This document shows positions 1 to 32,900 of a stretch of DNA of 64,000 nucleotides, piece after piece; position 1 is the stretch's first letter; each line of letters begins with the position of its first letter. Both the position numbers and the translations under genes were made by a program. Below the pieces are notes generated by a model. It was given only the letters and a program-made list of their open reading frames with translations. It ran no database searches and was not told the origin of the DNA. Origin of the DNA: Chaunax sp. Z400 (Eukaryota; Chordata; Actinopteri; Lophiiformes; Chaunacidae); the NCBI GenBank assembly GCA_037577475.1, contig CM075184.1, forward strand, positions 30,773,094 through 30,837,093, written 5' to 3'.

Positions 1-603
1 TTGTCATTTTCCACTGTGCTGTTGACCAGTGTCTCATATTCCTAGGACTCATTTTTTCCTCTCAGCTTTTAAAAGGGTTTTCTACTTTTATCAGTGCAAG
101 CTGGTATAGGTTTATATATGTACATATACATACACGTACTCTATATACTGTATGAAGGATTTTTTTCCCCCCCCCGTTGTGAAGGAAAGTTAACGCACTT
201 TATATCTAGGCTGTATTATTACTTAAATTAAATTAAGGAGTGGTTTGACTTTTCTTCCCCTCTTATGATAATTTTGTTTGAAGTTGGAAATAGAGAATTT
301 GGAGGTGTGTCTGTGCTTTTTTTAAGCTGGGCTTGGCGTATCTGCAGCAGGGCTGCATGTTAAGCATTTCACTCAGACTGACGGTCTTTTTCAACGCACT
401 CTGAACTCCCCAAGTCTGCGCTGCCTTTCTACAAGGCACACTGAGATGAGCCTCTGGCAGGTGGAATCCTTGAGCTGTCTTTTTACTTAACTTGAACAGT
501 TTCAGGACTTTTGGGTTTGGTGTTCTTGTAAAGAGGACAAGAGCACTTTGTTGGGGAAAAAAAACGAATTAAAACAGCAGCTTCCGGTGCTGTCGCACCA
601 CTT
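1..603 (+). other. garre1: garre1 upstream intron and 5' UTR of the first coding exon
   Basis: No coding sequence is seen here. A pyrimidine-rich stretch ending TTTCAG at 500-505 is a possible acceptor, which would make 506-603 the 5' UTR part of the first coding exon. The bases before it are then intron. The acceptor call is uncertain because the tract is interrupted by purines and other AGs lie nearby. Confidence 0.45.
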
Positions 604-20880
<20,277 letters not shown>

Positions 20881-21322
20881 TTGTAAATGTCGTACAGGTT
20901 TATGGTGATGTACCATCGAGGGCCTGCAGCTCTGTTAGATGAGCCACTGAGTGGGCCGAGCAGCAGCCATTACAGTCCACACCCATAGAATTGGAAGATT
21001 TCTAAGCCTCAGAGGCAAAATTAAGTATACACACTGGCTCGACATTTTTGTATCTATATTTTTCCACGTCAGACATCCGCATTTGAAAAAGAGGCGCATT
21101 TTGAAGTTTTCTGAACTGCCATCTTTTAACCAGGAAAGGTGCATGCGCCATGCTGGCAGCAGTTAGTCAAGCGGTCGTTTCTCTGTCTGTTGAGCCGACG
21201 TCTCCTCAGACAAGAGCTGGAGATGTGCACGGCCGTCACACACTTACATCTGCAGCTGAGCGTGTGTTTAAAGGAGGGGATTACTATGGGTCAGGGGCTT
21301 GAAATGCTCTCATTTTGCCCAT

Positions 21323-21328
21323 AATAAA
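21323..21328 (+). terminator. garre1: Possible proximal polyadenylation signal of garre1
   Basis: AATAAA, about 440 nt after the stop codon. Usage cannot be judged from sequence. Confidence 0.4.
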
Positions 21329-22235
21329 TATACTGTGTCTACATAGCTGTAACTGCCAAATCTCACGCAAGATGATTCAGAATACAGCTACCATCTACTG
21401 TTTCATAGCTTGTAAAATACTGAAGTTGAAATATAAATATTTAGTTCTTTTTATTAAGAGGCTTTGAGCAGGCTCAGCATAAATATAGTACGTCACTGCA
21501 GAGGTATAATTTGAGAGAAATACACTACTTTTTCAACAACTGACCAGAGTTAAGAATTATAGCAGTAACAATGTGCCATGTTGGTATTGATAGCACTTGC
21601 AGAATATTATTTTCAACCAAAGCGGCGTTCACAAGATGAATGGTGCTGAAGAGAGAAGAGGCAGTCTGAGATTTTTTGATAAACAGTGAGGTTACGCACC
21701 CTATTGGACGAGAGCATTAGGGAACATCTTCACACCCAGAAGCACATTCATTTCCTCCTCTATAATTGGCGGTCGTTTGCTCCAGATTGACACTAACTCC
21801 CATAAACCTAACTTTTCTTTAATAATATAATATTTTTCTTGTACAATTATTGACAGTATTAATCTTATTTTTGTATTTTCATACATGTTATACCATTACT
21901 GTATGTTAGTATTCTTCTAGGGATATTACATTAAAAAAAAACATTATTTTTTTTCCACTTCCCAATATGTGAAAAAGCACATTTTCTTTCCTACAGAGTT
22001 GAACTAAACTATCTAAAAAGGTTACCAAATATGCCATGCTAAACACTAAAACATTGTGATGAGGGTGTTTTCGAGCCCTCGTTTCTCGGTTTCTATGGCA
22101 GTGGGCTGCATTTAAAAGCCCAGAATGTTATCTTTTTGTGATGTTTGCGGATGCCAATGTTGCCTGTATTTATGAAATGACACCATGTTTTCAGAAAACT
22201 AACATACTTAACATGTTTACAGAGAGTTGTTTGCT

Positions 22236-22266
22236 GTATATACATATATAAATATATATATATATC
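22236..22266. repeat. AT-rich dinucleotide run in garre1 3' UTR
   Basis: Imperfect TATA/CATA run. Confidence 0.75.
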
Positions 22267-22564
22267 TTTTTATAGTTAATGTGCTTTGCACAATCAAGAT
22301 ATAGGGTTTGTTGCTATTTGTCTGTGTTTTCTCCCTAACTGTTGCAGCCTTTTTTAAAGACATCACTACAGACCTTGGACTGTAACTGTTAGCTTCTCAG
22401 CTGTGTCAAATGGTTTACTAGTGGCTTTTTAAAAAGGAAAAAAAACAAAAAAAACATGTTGCCCTGATAGAAGATATGAAGGGGAACTGCTTGGCTTATG
22501 TTGCTTATTGTTCTCTTGAGCTGGCAACTGAATCTTTCCAAGTGTACCAGCAATGCATAAAATG

Positions 22565-22570
22565 AATAAA
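22565..22570 (+). terminator. garre1: Distal polyadenylation signal of garre1
   Basis: AATAAA followed by TG/TTT-rich sequence (ATTGTCTGTAGTTTTT), a normal downstream element. It is the last good signal before the oppositely directed ss18l2 gene. Confidence 0.75.
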
Positions 22571-22723
22571 AATGACTAGCAATTCAAATATTGTCTGTAG
22601 TTTTTCAGCTGAAGTGACGCTCACTTTGCTCCAGCTCCTGCGAAAAAACATTTTTTTGATACAATGTGGACTTCATGGAAAATTTGAAATAATTTGATGC
22701 CATGAACAATTTAAATATACATT

Positions 22724-22729
22724 TTTAAT
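22724..22729 (-). terminator. ss18l2: Possible polyadenylation signal of ss18l2
   Basis: ATTAAA on the minus strand, about 335 nt after the ss18l2 stop. I saw no AATAAA between the stop and this point. If used, the transcript ends only about 120 bp from the garre1 end. Confidence 0.35.
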
Positions 22730-23062
22730 GTAAAACTCATACTTCGTATTCATTGAACTTTTCCACTTAAAGTTCAAAAATGAATATACATTATTAAATA
22801 AAAAATCCAACTGAAAGAGCAGTGGTCATTGAATGGATTACATTACAGAAAATAGCCATAAAAATGTGTCCATGTGATGTGAAACCACGAATCAACCACA
22901 TTGAAATCAAGAGTTCACAGCATTCCAAATTCACAGAGGCTGGCATCATGTCCCGGTATGCCCGTTCACAGCTGGTGTGGAGGTTGCCTGCAAATACAAA
23001 TGGTAAGTATTAAGAATATGAAACTAGTAAACAGAAAACTATTAAAAGTATGACTGCAATAT

Positions 23063-23664
23063 TTACAAATGAACTGTCTTTACATTTGAAGAGGGGGCCA
23101 CATTGTCTGGGCTAGCATCAGCTATGGTCGCCAGATAGACGATGTTGCGGTGCAGGATTTGTTGGTATCTGATGAACAAGCACAAAAAAAAAAAACAGCA
23201 GCTGAAGAGACATTTAAATATCCGCAGAACATTACACGGTGTGCAGACACGTGCTACGTTTCTGTGATGACCATTTGAAATTCGTTGTGTGTAGAGTTAG
23301 CTAAATTAGCTAATTTAGCACTGAGGGCTGTTTCACTTACTGCACACACTCCACAGCTCGTCCTTTCTGCATGTATTCGGCGATACATCGAATTAACTGG
23401 TCGTTCTCATCCAGCAACTGGGACAGAGAAAACAAAAATATGAACCAATCCGACTTCCATAACTTACTGTAGCTAATATGTTGATGTTACCAGGCTCTAA
23501 AGCTAATGCTAATGCTCGCGCTACTGGTAAATGCACGCAATATGCGCTAATGGCTAGTTAGTAGTTTCGTTAAATGTCATTTACCGGTGTCTTACCCTCT
23601 GTATTGTTTCTTGATTGATTTTCGCCGTTCCTCGTAACTTCTTTGGCACAAAGACAATCGACAT
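23063..23664 (-). CDS. ss18l2: SS18-like protein 2, complete CDS in 3 exons
   Basis: Coding exons in transcript order are 23664-23596, 23417-23341 and 23168-23063, all GT-AG and phase-consistent, giving 83 aa (human about 77 aa). The start MSIVFVPKKLRG, then INQETIQR, LLDENDQLIRCIAEYMQKGRA and ILHRNIVYLATIADASP, match human SS18L2 and the N-terminal SNH (SSXT) domain of SS18/SYT. In SS18 this domain contacts the BRM/BRG1 ATPase of BAF complexes; SS18L2 is essentially the domain alone, without the QPGY activation region. The role of the short paralogue is little known, so chromatin binding is inferred. The gene is co-directional with lsm14a upstream and converges with garre1. Confidence 0.95.
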
Positions 23665-24800
23665 TTTGGTATGAGCTAATCGCAGGTTGGTTTTGTTTGT
23701 GTACGACGGAAGGCTTCTTCTTCGTCGACTACATTAACCGACGGTCGTGTCCTTTTTGTTATCGCCATCTTGTGGCGAGCTGCAGTCATTATTTCATGCA
23801 CCGACAGTGCCCCATCTTTACTTTGTTCGTAGTACCAGGAGATCTTTAGTTTGAATCTTTCTTTTTGTATATTAATGTCGTAAAACTTACTAATGCAGCA
23901 TGTTAATATGTGCTGGCAGTGCCTTAATGTGTCATTTAAGGGACAAAACATTTACACTCTTCATATTCTACATCACTGACCACTTTAAATAATTTAAGTG
24001 ATTTGATTTATTTCAGGATAGTAGTTGGACATTTCACAGCAGACATTGTGGCCTGTCATAGCAGGAAAAGAACAGGTGTAACAAATACGATTAGCAGTTT
24101 TTCTGTATTGTGCAGCCTTTAATAATGTTATCAATTACATCTTTGTTTTTCGTGTTATCACGTGCAAAACTTTTGTAGAGGAAAAAGGCCTTTTGTGCAA
24201 ATACTGCATGTATTTGCATTATAATCCTGATAAGCACTACAATACAGAATACATTATATTCTGTATAAACCAGTGAATCCACAATGAAATGTTGTTTCAG
24301 GTCTTGATATGATGCAAGGATACATATAGAAGTATTTATCTCACATTGGATTAGAAACATGTGGAGGTAAGTAGGCAATAATAATGGATCTTAGGACAGA
24401 CGTTCCGTGAGCTGCTGGAAGTTATTTTTGTAGCATTTTTTTGGTCATTTATATTGACTGAAAAGGTAATCAGATGCACTGGTTGTTTCTATTCACTTGC
24501 AGCAAATCTGTGAATATTAGAAATAATAAGAAGTTACAATTAATATATTCTAGCCAGAATAACAACAGTGGCACAGAGAATTTGCAGAATTTAAGGAAAT
24601 ACTTAAATCAACGCCTCCTTTCCTGCTGAAAGCAACTGTATTTTCACAAATTTAAAATGAGTCCAAATACAAAACAGACTATTCCAGTAACTTCAACAAA
24701 AACTAGGACATTATTTAGGGGAGACTTTACAAATTCACTTCGAAGAGGTAGCATTTATGTGAACAATTGAGAAAAGTGCAGATTATAAACAAAACAGAGA
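23665..24800 (-). promoter_or_regulatory. ss18l2 upstream region, intergenic to the lsm14a 3' end
   Basis: About 1.1 kb lies between the ss18l2 start and the end of lsm14a. Around 23761-23771 the minus strand reads AAGATGGCGAT, a good YY1-type site about 100 bp upstream of the ss18l2 ATG. This suits a TATA-less housekeeping promoter. The rest is A/T-rich with no supported gene. Confidence 0.45.
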
Positions 24801-24819
24801 CATGGACATTGTACAACTC

Positions 24820-24825
24820 TTTATT
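24820..24825 (-). terminator. lsm14a: Polyadenylation signal of lsm14a
   Basis: AATAAA on the minus strand in the context ATTAAATAAAGAGTTGTAC, followed by a GT-rich stretch. This is a typical strong end. Confidence 0.75.
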
Positions 24826-26195
24826 TAATGTAAAAACTCCGTTTTGTTGATATTCTCAAGAAACAATTCCTGGTTTACAATTCCAGTGACTGGAAGGAGT
24901 AACAAACATATGAAATCAGGTCAGTTTTAATAGTTCAGTAATACATTTTGTCTCAAATACAATCTTGCTGGTTATTGCGAAAGCCCATATGAAATGATGG
25001 TTTGTAAGGCGATCATGCAGTGATTAGCAATCTGTGCAATATCCAGTTAAAAGGTTTTCAACCAGGCTGCTTTGTTCTAAACAGCCACGGCTTCTGGAGG
25101 ATCTAGTTTCATGTCGTAGTGCTATCAATACTTTTGTCAAAAAGCTAACCTTTAAGTTAAAGGGAGAGCTGTAAAATAATCACCATTCTGAAGGCAGAAG
25201 TACTCTGAAGTCCCTTAAGTACTAACAAATCAGTATCAAAAAGTAAAGAAAAGAAAAAAGATCTCGTCTCCTCCCAGCACACTGGCACCACCTCCAGCTC
25301 TTGTCCCTTGGTGCACAAGTCAGTAAAAAAATAAATTTGCTCAGGAGAACAATGACTTTAATAACAATGCAACAAGAGGGGCTGCAAACAAGCCAGAGGT
25401 CTGACAGCGGTAAGAAATTTGTTGTGAACGCAACGTTTTCAGACATCAATTCACTTACAAGATTTTCCATTTTTAGTAAACAATCTATACACTGCAAGCA
25501 CAGAGTTGTGCAGTGCAAACAGCCAACTGTCAAGACAGTGGGAAAAACAACACTGATGACACAACTGTAAGACAATTCAAAGGTTTGATTAACAAGAACG
25601 TGCTTTAACTGATGGCTCAGTACGTTTCGGACATAGAAAGGTAGATTTAACAGCTACTAAAATGGGAACACATGCACGTATGGGCTGGTAGTTATTTTTG
25701 TTCCCAAACGCTCTCATGTTCTTTAAATAGAAGAGCATTTTTCATCCAAATATAACTTGCTTAAGGTCATTCTGACAGAACAAACTCAAGGCTCACCTTT
25801 ACAAGGAAGTGCTAAAGGCCTATAATGGATGGACTTAGTGATGGATGTTCCCGTTTTCACAAACACAAAACATAATGCTCTTTTGTTTAACCGACTACTA
25901 AAACAGACCTGGCCAAAAAAACAAACAAACCCTACAGTCAACAATAATACTTCTAAGGCTAAAGCTGTAAACCCCATATATCAATCAAATGACTGGTTCC
26001 TATCGTTGGCCTATGTCAGGCTTTCATTAGCAGACCTCCAGATGTTCACCTACAAACGTAAAGCAGAAACAGATTTCTGATGTGGGACGTTTGAGGGGAT
26101 TCTAAATACTTAATACATATTTAAAAAAAAGTTTTAACTAAAAGTCTGTCTGGAGAGCCCCAATTCATGGGAGGCACTGAGTCGAAGATCTATTA

Positions 26196-26290
26196 ATCTA
26201 TCACCTACAACCTATCCTTTGGAGGGCCATGGGGGCACCGGAGCTGATCCCAGCCGACACTGAGCAGGGATGGGGTTCATCCTGGACAGG
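26196..26290. repeat. Decayed common fish repeat in lsm14a 3' UTR
   Basis: The text GGAGCTGATCCCAGCCGACA ... TCATCCTGGACAGGTCG follows a widespread fish repeat (AGCTGACATTGGG...CCCTGGACAGGTCGCC type). Only a fragment remains. Confidence 0.5.
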
Positions 26291-26936
26291 TCGACGGTTC
26301 ACTAAGCCGAGGATGAGCTTGATACACATTCGTTCATTACAATTTCTCAGTTCAGATACAGCTTTTTTTTGTAGACAACATTGACGCCAGTACTTCATAG
26401 AGAAATTACAAAAAGAAAAAACATTTCCTACAAATACTGAACACATGGCAACTAAACTAAGTAAGTCTGAGCAGAGGAAAGTTATGATGCAACAGGCAGT
26501 GCAGCATAATTTGGTGACAACATAAATGATAAGATCAAAAACTGAAAGAAAACAAGTAAAGCTATCGATCACATGATTGTGATCCACTCACAGTATCGGT
26601 GGGCTTTCTGTATGCAGCCATCAACATCAAAGACTTCAGTAAGAAATGAAATTGGCTGATGCAAAAATACAGAATTACTCCAAAGCAAAGTATTTACACA
26701 TGTTCATGTCAATCTGGTCACTGGGGCAAAAAAAACAAAAAAACGAAACAAACAAAAAGCCTGTTTCTCAACGTGGAGAAAAGGGAGCTGCACTTTCACT
26801 ACCTGATGTAAAGCAGTCGACCCTGGTGCTGGTGACTGAGGATGTCTTCATTCTTTCTGTCAAATGTTGAGACCAAAGAACGGGAATCATTTCATGAAGA
26901 GGGGCTACAACTGTTGGTGGACGCATCACTGCAGTA

Positions 26937-26960
26937 CTATGCAGCCACCTTGTTATCCTT
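26937..26960 (-). CDS. lsm14a: lsm14a terminal 24-nt coding segment
   Basis: After a CAG acceptor preceded by a T-rich tract it reads KDNKVAA and TAG in phase 0. It replaces the human tail KTTAFGP in position and length. The remainder of this exon is 3' UTR. Confidence 0.8.
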   Translation of the reverse strand, partial: KDNKVAA

Positions 26961-29900
26961 CTGGAAAAAGCAAAAAAAAAAAAAAAAGTTTTAGAACAAC
27001 ACCTATCTTCTTTTCCTACATGTTGTAAGGAAGTGCATACTGCACTTAAATTGTACCTTTTAATGATTTACCCTGTATTCAAAATCAGAGAAATCTCGGC
27101 CTCCTCTGCCACCTCTGAATCCGCCTCTGAAACCTGGTGGGGCACCCCGGGGTGGTCCGAAGGAACCCCTGCTCAGCGGTCGCCCTCGGCCTCCACGCGG
27201 CCCCATGAAACCTCTGCCACGGTAACCCCCTCTTCCACGATTGTGTCTGAGAGGGATGCCGAATGTCTCCGAATTCATCCGTCTCTCCTCTGCCCAGGTC
27301 GGCCTCCGCTCCCTAACACACACACATTATTTATCATTTATTTAAATAACCAGTGAAACCTATGTGTTGGTTTATAGTTATGAAAAAGCAGTTTAAGTTT
27401 GATTCTTTCTGCAGAACAACTCAGTTTATGTTACAATGTAGAATTTACAGAACATTAAGTAATTCAACATTTAAGGTCGCTTTGTGTCCCTCATTCAGTC
27501 TGTATGTGTTCTCTGTGTAGAAAACTAGGAAGTGCTTTGTAGTTTTAATGGCGGACTAAAATGCAAATATGTGCCTTTTTCTGGTAGGTCTTTTATATCA
27601 CTTCCTTTTTCTGTGTTGAGTTTGATAATAAGTGAGGAGTACATTTAAAAAGTGGAAAACCTTCATGTTGATTTTTGTCCCCATTCACCTGCTGTGCCTT
27701 TGTCAACACAGCGAAGAAAATATGCAACTTACCTCGAAAAACCTCGTTCTCCCGATTTACTGCAAGAGATAAAAACAAAAAGTCTATCAGTACAATCACA
27801 TGTTTAACTCAATGCATTAAGGCTGGTGTTCAATGTATAATCTCATGGACCAAGTTTCACACAGATACGGTTCTGACTAACAATAACACTGTCATAAACA
27901 GAGCCTCATGATTTGTTTCAATAAAGTCCTAAAGGAGAATCTGCAAAATAATTCAGGGTGGTCATATGAGGAATAATATCTACTGGCAAATAATGAGCCA
28001 GTCCGACTGGTCAACCTGCAAGTGTTGAGAAGGACGAGCAAATGTATGTCATGTTCTTCCAAAACTGTAAAATCCTGCCTTAAATCTGATAAATTAGACT
28101 TTCTGCTTTGTATTTAACCTCATATTTATATTTTATGTGTAACTGTACCAACACGGACCTTTGCATGTTTTGAGGCAGTGCTATTATGAGTCTGAACACA
28201 GCTTCACAATCCCCCCCCCGTCAGAACAGAGTTCAGTTCATTCTAAAAAAAACATGAATTTGGACATATTGAGGTACCTCGAGTCATTACAGGACAGGTT
28301 ATCAAAGAAGGACTTGGTCTTGTCATAGTAACATGTGTTGTTTACTGCAGCCTCCTCCTCCTCCTCATTGGGCAGATGTTCTGAGTCAGTGGTTTCTTCT
28401 CCATTCAGTGTCTTGTCATCTGTGGTGATGAGAGGTTTTGTCAAACATCTTAAAGACAGAGTTAGACAAGAAACAGGTGACCATCAGAGCTGAGCAGCAT
28501 CCCAAACATTATCTTAGGACTTGTTTTGTGCAAAGATGCCACATACATCTGTGCCCATCTCAGTGCAGTATTCCATGAAACAGAATTACTGATTCAATAC
28601 AATGCAAACATCTTACTTCTACCATAGATTTGCTTCTGGTTGCAAATCCATTTTCTTGACAAGCTGATGATCAGGTAGTGGAAATCTGATGTTGTGACAG
28701 CCCATTTTATACCTTTCAGTTTGAGCTTGTTTTGGAGCTCCTTGTCAATCTCCTCTTTGTGGAACTGGGCGTTGGCAGTCTCAAAGTCAAAGTCTTCCTC
28801 AAACGTCATGGGGCCATCCCTGCGCACATTTACTTTGCCTCTGCTGCGGTTTCCTCGTCCACGGCCTCGGCGGATGGATTGAGCCGCAGCTGAAAAATAA
28901 CAGGGCAAAAGTGTGAGGTCAATAATATTGGAAGTGTTGCGTTTGCGCTACAGCACATTTATAAAAATAACACCATGTCTTTACAATTTGAGTACCGATT
29001 TATCAGCTGTAATTTAGGGATGTTAAAACCCATAAATCAAATGGTGGAAACTGCAGCCCTTTCAATCAAATCCATCATCCCCATTAGGTGCCACAGTTAT
29101 TGAATGATTTATTAATCAGGCAATGGCAGCAAATCTTTTGAAGTCAGTGACTGGCTGTAGTCTACATCAGAAAACACTGGTTTATTTTGCTGGTCATGTT
29201 CTGCCAGAGCTTAAGTGCAAATTTGCACGGCTAAAAACCTTAAAAGCAACATCACGTATGTTTCTATTTTACCTTAAAATAGCAGCTTTGACTAATTTTT
29301 AATGGTACACTCAGTTGTAAAAGGGAGAATAGGGTTAGGGTTAGTTAAAGCAGTGTTTCCCCTACCATTCATTTGGCGGGATGGACCCATGGAGGGATCC
29401 CCTGCTATAGATACATTTTATTGAAGAAAGACAGTAAGAAAGGTTATTTAAGTTTCCCCTGTTGATTGCAATTCTTGTTAGCTGCGTATCTGAGAAAATG
29501 TTCATTCTTCGAAGCTAAATAAATTAAACGAGATCCTTAAAATTCCTAAAATATCAAAAACCCTCATCTGAGACAAATCCCATGAACGGGATGAGCCCAA
29601 ATTCAACCTGTAGCCATGGAAACGGAAAAAATACAAATGACGAAAGTCCCTAAAAAGCAAAAGGCACCACTTGGTTGTTGTGTGTAGAAACTTTTGTGAA
29701 AGAAAATGTGACAAACATTTAGTGGTTGTAATTAAGTGTGTTATTAAGTAAATGTGTAAAACTACCAACCAGCAGCTTGATGCCTGTTAGGATCCCGGTT
29801 TTCAACAGCACCTTGTTCAGTATCTGGCCGCGCCACCGTCTGAGCCTCAGGAGCTGAACAGCAAAAGACAACATTTGTAAGACACGCATGAACACAAAAT

Positions 29901-32900
29901 GGTGAAGCAGACTACTTCAGACACAGAAGAGATCTTTGTGGAAATGATCTTTAACAAGGCCAGAAGGTACCCCCACCTTTTCTCTGCTCCAGGAGGTCTA
30001 GGGGCCTCTGGTTGCCAGAGGTGGTGCTGGTGGATCTGGGAGCTGCTACCCCTGTCTGACTCCTTTGTCCTACAGATGCAGGTGGTGCTGGTGCAGCTGA
30101 TGGTGGGGCCTGCGCTGCCTGCTCCTGGGTGGGACTTCTTCTTAAAGTGTCCAGCAGGGGACTAGTGCGCCCTGCAGAAGACAGCAAAGTGACATTCAAA
30201 GTACAGTATATGATTTTCTTAAAAGAGGCGGCCACTTGGCTTGCAGCAGCTGACAGAGGCAATGAGAGTTTGGTGATGCAATATTACATGAGTGTAACAA
30301 AATACCTGGAACTAAATAATGCAACTCAGACGGGGAACGTCCGTCCATTATATTGGCAAAGGCAGCACTGACATCTGATATTTAATAAGGCCTATATCAA
30401 TTCATTGTATTTACAAACCAATGTTATAATTTGACAACAAAAATAGAATTGAAATCAAAATATTTAATAATAATTAAACATTGTACATATATAGCGCTTT
30501 ACTTGTCTTGGCTTTTACTTGTCTTGACATATTTGTAGTGTGGTATGAAATTTGTTTCATACCACACTACAAATACATCAATTGCAAAGCTTCGGAAAAC
30601 CACCAGTATGTAGATCAATAGTTGAGTTTAAGTTGAGGTTGTATATGGGCCAGCGGCCTAAAAACCGAAAATATATTTCTCTCAGTATGTAGACCACATG
30701 GCCTGCTGATATGTATGTAGACCACATAGCCTGCTGACAAGTGGTCTACATACTGGTGGTTTTTTATGTTCTAGATAGTGAAGTTTAAAAGAAAAAAGAA
30801 AAAAACAGCTTTACATTAACTAACTTCACAGGGCTTTAGACTGATTTCCCACTCTCCAGATAAGCATTGGTTTTAACTAACCATATAGCATAACTTGTGC
30901 CTGCCTTCTCACTTGAATTAGGGATCATCTAAGATTTGTTGCCTTTATTTTTGTCAAAGAAATTATTAATATCATCGTTTGGGAACAGGAACCATTAGAC
31001 ACACATTTGAACAAGAACTAATCCTTACCGCCTGTTCCAGCAGATCCAAACTGCTGAGCTGTTACACCAAACTGAGTGTATGGTGGGCCAACTGCCCTGT
31101 TGTATGGGGCATAGGGCGCAGCCAACGGGAATGATGGTGCTGTTGCAGCATTGGTGGATCCAACTGATGACTAAAAAAACAAATGTATAGTCATGTAAAA
31201 AACACTGACGAGACCACCAGCCCGTTCAAACAATGTCTTGTGGCTTACATATATGATAAATAACTTATCCAGTCATTTCAGACCAATAACACCGATACAA
31301 TCATCATCATCCATAAGACATGAATGTGCTGTTAGTTCTGAAAAATAACTGTAATAAACACTTGCTGTGACTGACCCTATCACATTTGCAAATGTTGCAC
31401 AAGCAAACAATTTCTACAGCAACTCCAATTTCATGAAAAACTTTGCACATTCAGCGAGCCACAGAGTTTATGATTATTGACACCATAAAAAGAGAAATCA
31501 TATAGACAAAACATATCAGCTACAAATGGAAGATATTTAATACATTTTGATCCATGGCGCTGGAGATGATTGAGTATTCAATGTATGCATTTTTTCATTG
31601 GACTAACATCTAGTCTCAGTTGCAGAGCAATTTTACTACTTCAAGCAGTTGGTGCAAAATGAATTTCACATTTATATTTACTTGGAGCAATTTATGGGCT
31701 ACAGTATGACTAGGTGTGTTTAGTCATTTCTTATTTTGATTCAAATTTCTACATCGGACAAATCGATGCAATACACTTTACATACACCTCCACACCAAAT
31801 ACTTCATTAATTAATGATGGATGAATTCTTAAGTGAATCAGATATGACGTGCTGTGGTGTTATGTAGGCTGGCTTATTGGGAGACTTTGAAATAAAATGT
31901 AGCCCTAATTGATGTTATTAGATATACCTGTGCTAGGGTTGGGCCATCTTTTTGATTTTCACATGGGCCAGCTGTGGTTACTCATGAGTGCACTAGTACC
32001 AGGGGGCATGAGGGGGGTGGGGGAGTTTAACCCGAGTTAAATGTCAGCATGGATGACATGGTCTTCAGTCAAAGAAATAAACAAGTTTTATTTTTTTGGT
32101 GATATTATGGGTTTGGCCCAGATGGTAAAGATGAGCCTTGGCTTCACATTTACTAAGAGTACAAGTAAGAATTAAATAACATTTCTAAAAAACATACGTC
32201 TGCCCTGCTTAACTAAAGGAATGCACCCTTTCACAGCACACATTTTGACTTGTTGGCAAAGCACAGGTGTTACTAATAACATTCAACAATGGCTTTCTTC
32301 AAGTCAAATGTCCCAGTAAGCCATGAACCTGAACCATCTTACACAATAGGATGAACCCCAAAGACAAAAATTACCTTATTTAAAGCTAGAATACATACAA
32401 GTCAACTTACTTGAACAATGGCAGGGTCCTGAGGCAGGCTACTTGTGGCTTTAGGTGGCTCGCAAACTGTTAGGTCTTTTATATCACTTCCTCTGAAGAT
32501 GATGTACTCAAATATTTCCTCCCGAGGTGGAATAGGCCTGTCCGTAGGCCGGTCTTCAGTTCCAAAAGAGCGAACTGTTGGGAAATTCCACAGAACAATT
32601 CAAATGACTTAACACCATTAGCCTTTTGTGGGAGCTAAATACATGTGGGCTTCAGTGCAGAACCTTGCAGTGGGCGATATATCCAATTATTGCCTATTAC
32701 AGTAGTGATATATTGTACTTTCTAATGAATCAATTTTGGACATAGTATGTATGAATTTTATTTAAATTGATTTTTTTCATTCAGTGAAATGTTCATAGTT
32801 CAAAAGAGATTAAACTTCATTACCCAGATTTAACAATTAGCATACATGTGTAGTAAATTTCTTTCCTGGCCAGGTGCTAAAAGGGTATCCCAACAATAAC

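Larger units (their letters stand above)
20881..22590 (+). other. garre1: garre1 3' UTR
   Basis: A/T-rich sequence from the TGA stop to a canonical AATAAA at 22565, with cleavage expected 15-25 nt after it. An earlier AATAAA at 21323 could give a short alternative UTR of about 460 nt. An AT dinucleotide stretch lies at about 22236-22266. No convincing open frame is present. Confidence 0.8.
24800..26936 (-). other. lsm14a: lsm14a 3' UTR
   Basis: About 2.1 kb from the TAG stop to the polyadenylation site. It contains a short decayed copy of a common fish repeat near 26196-26290. No real open frame is present; frames on the plus strand here are shadows. Confidence 0.75.

Noticed and set aside
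29331..29344. Telomere-like AGGGTTAGGGTTAG
   Set aside because: Only about two units; expected by chance at this scale and not an interstitial telomere array.
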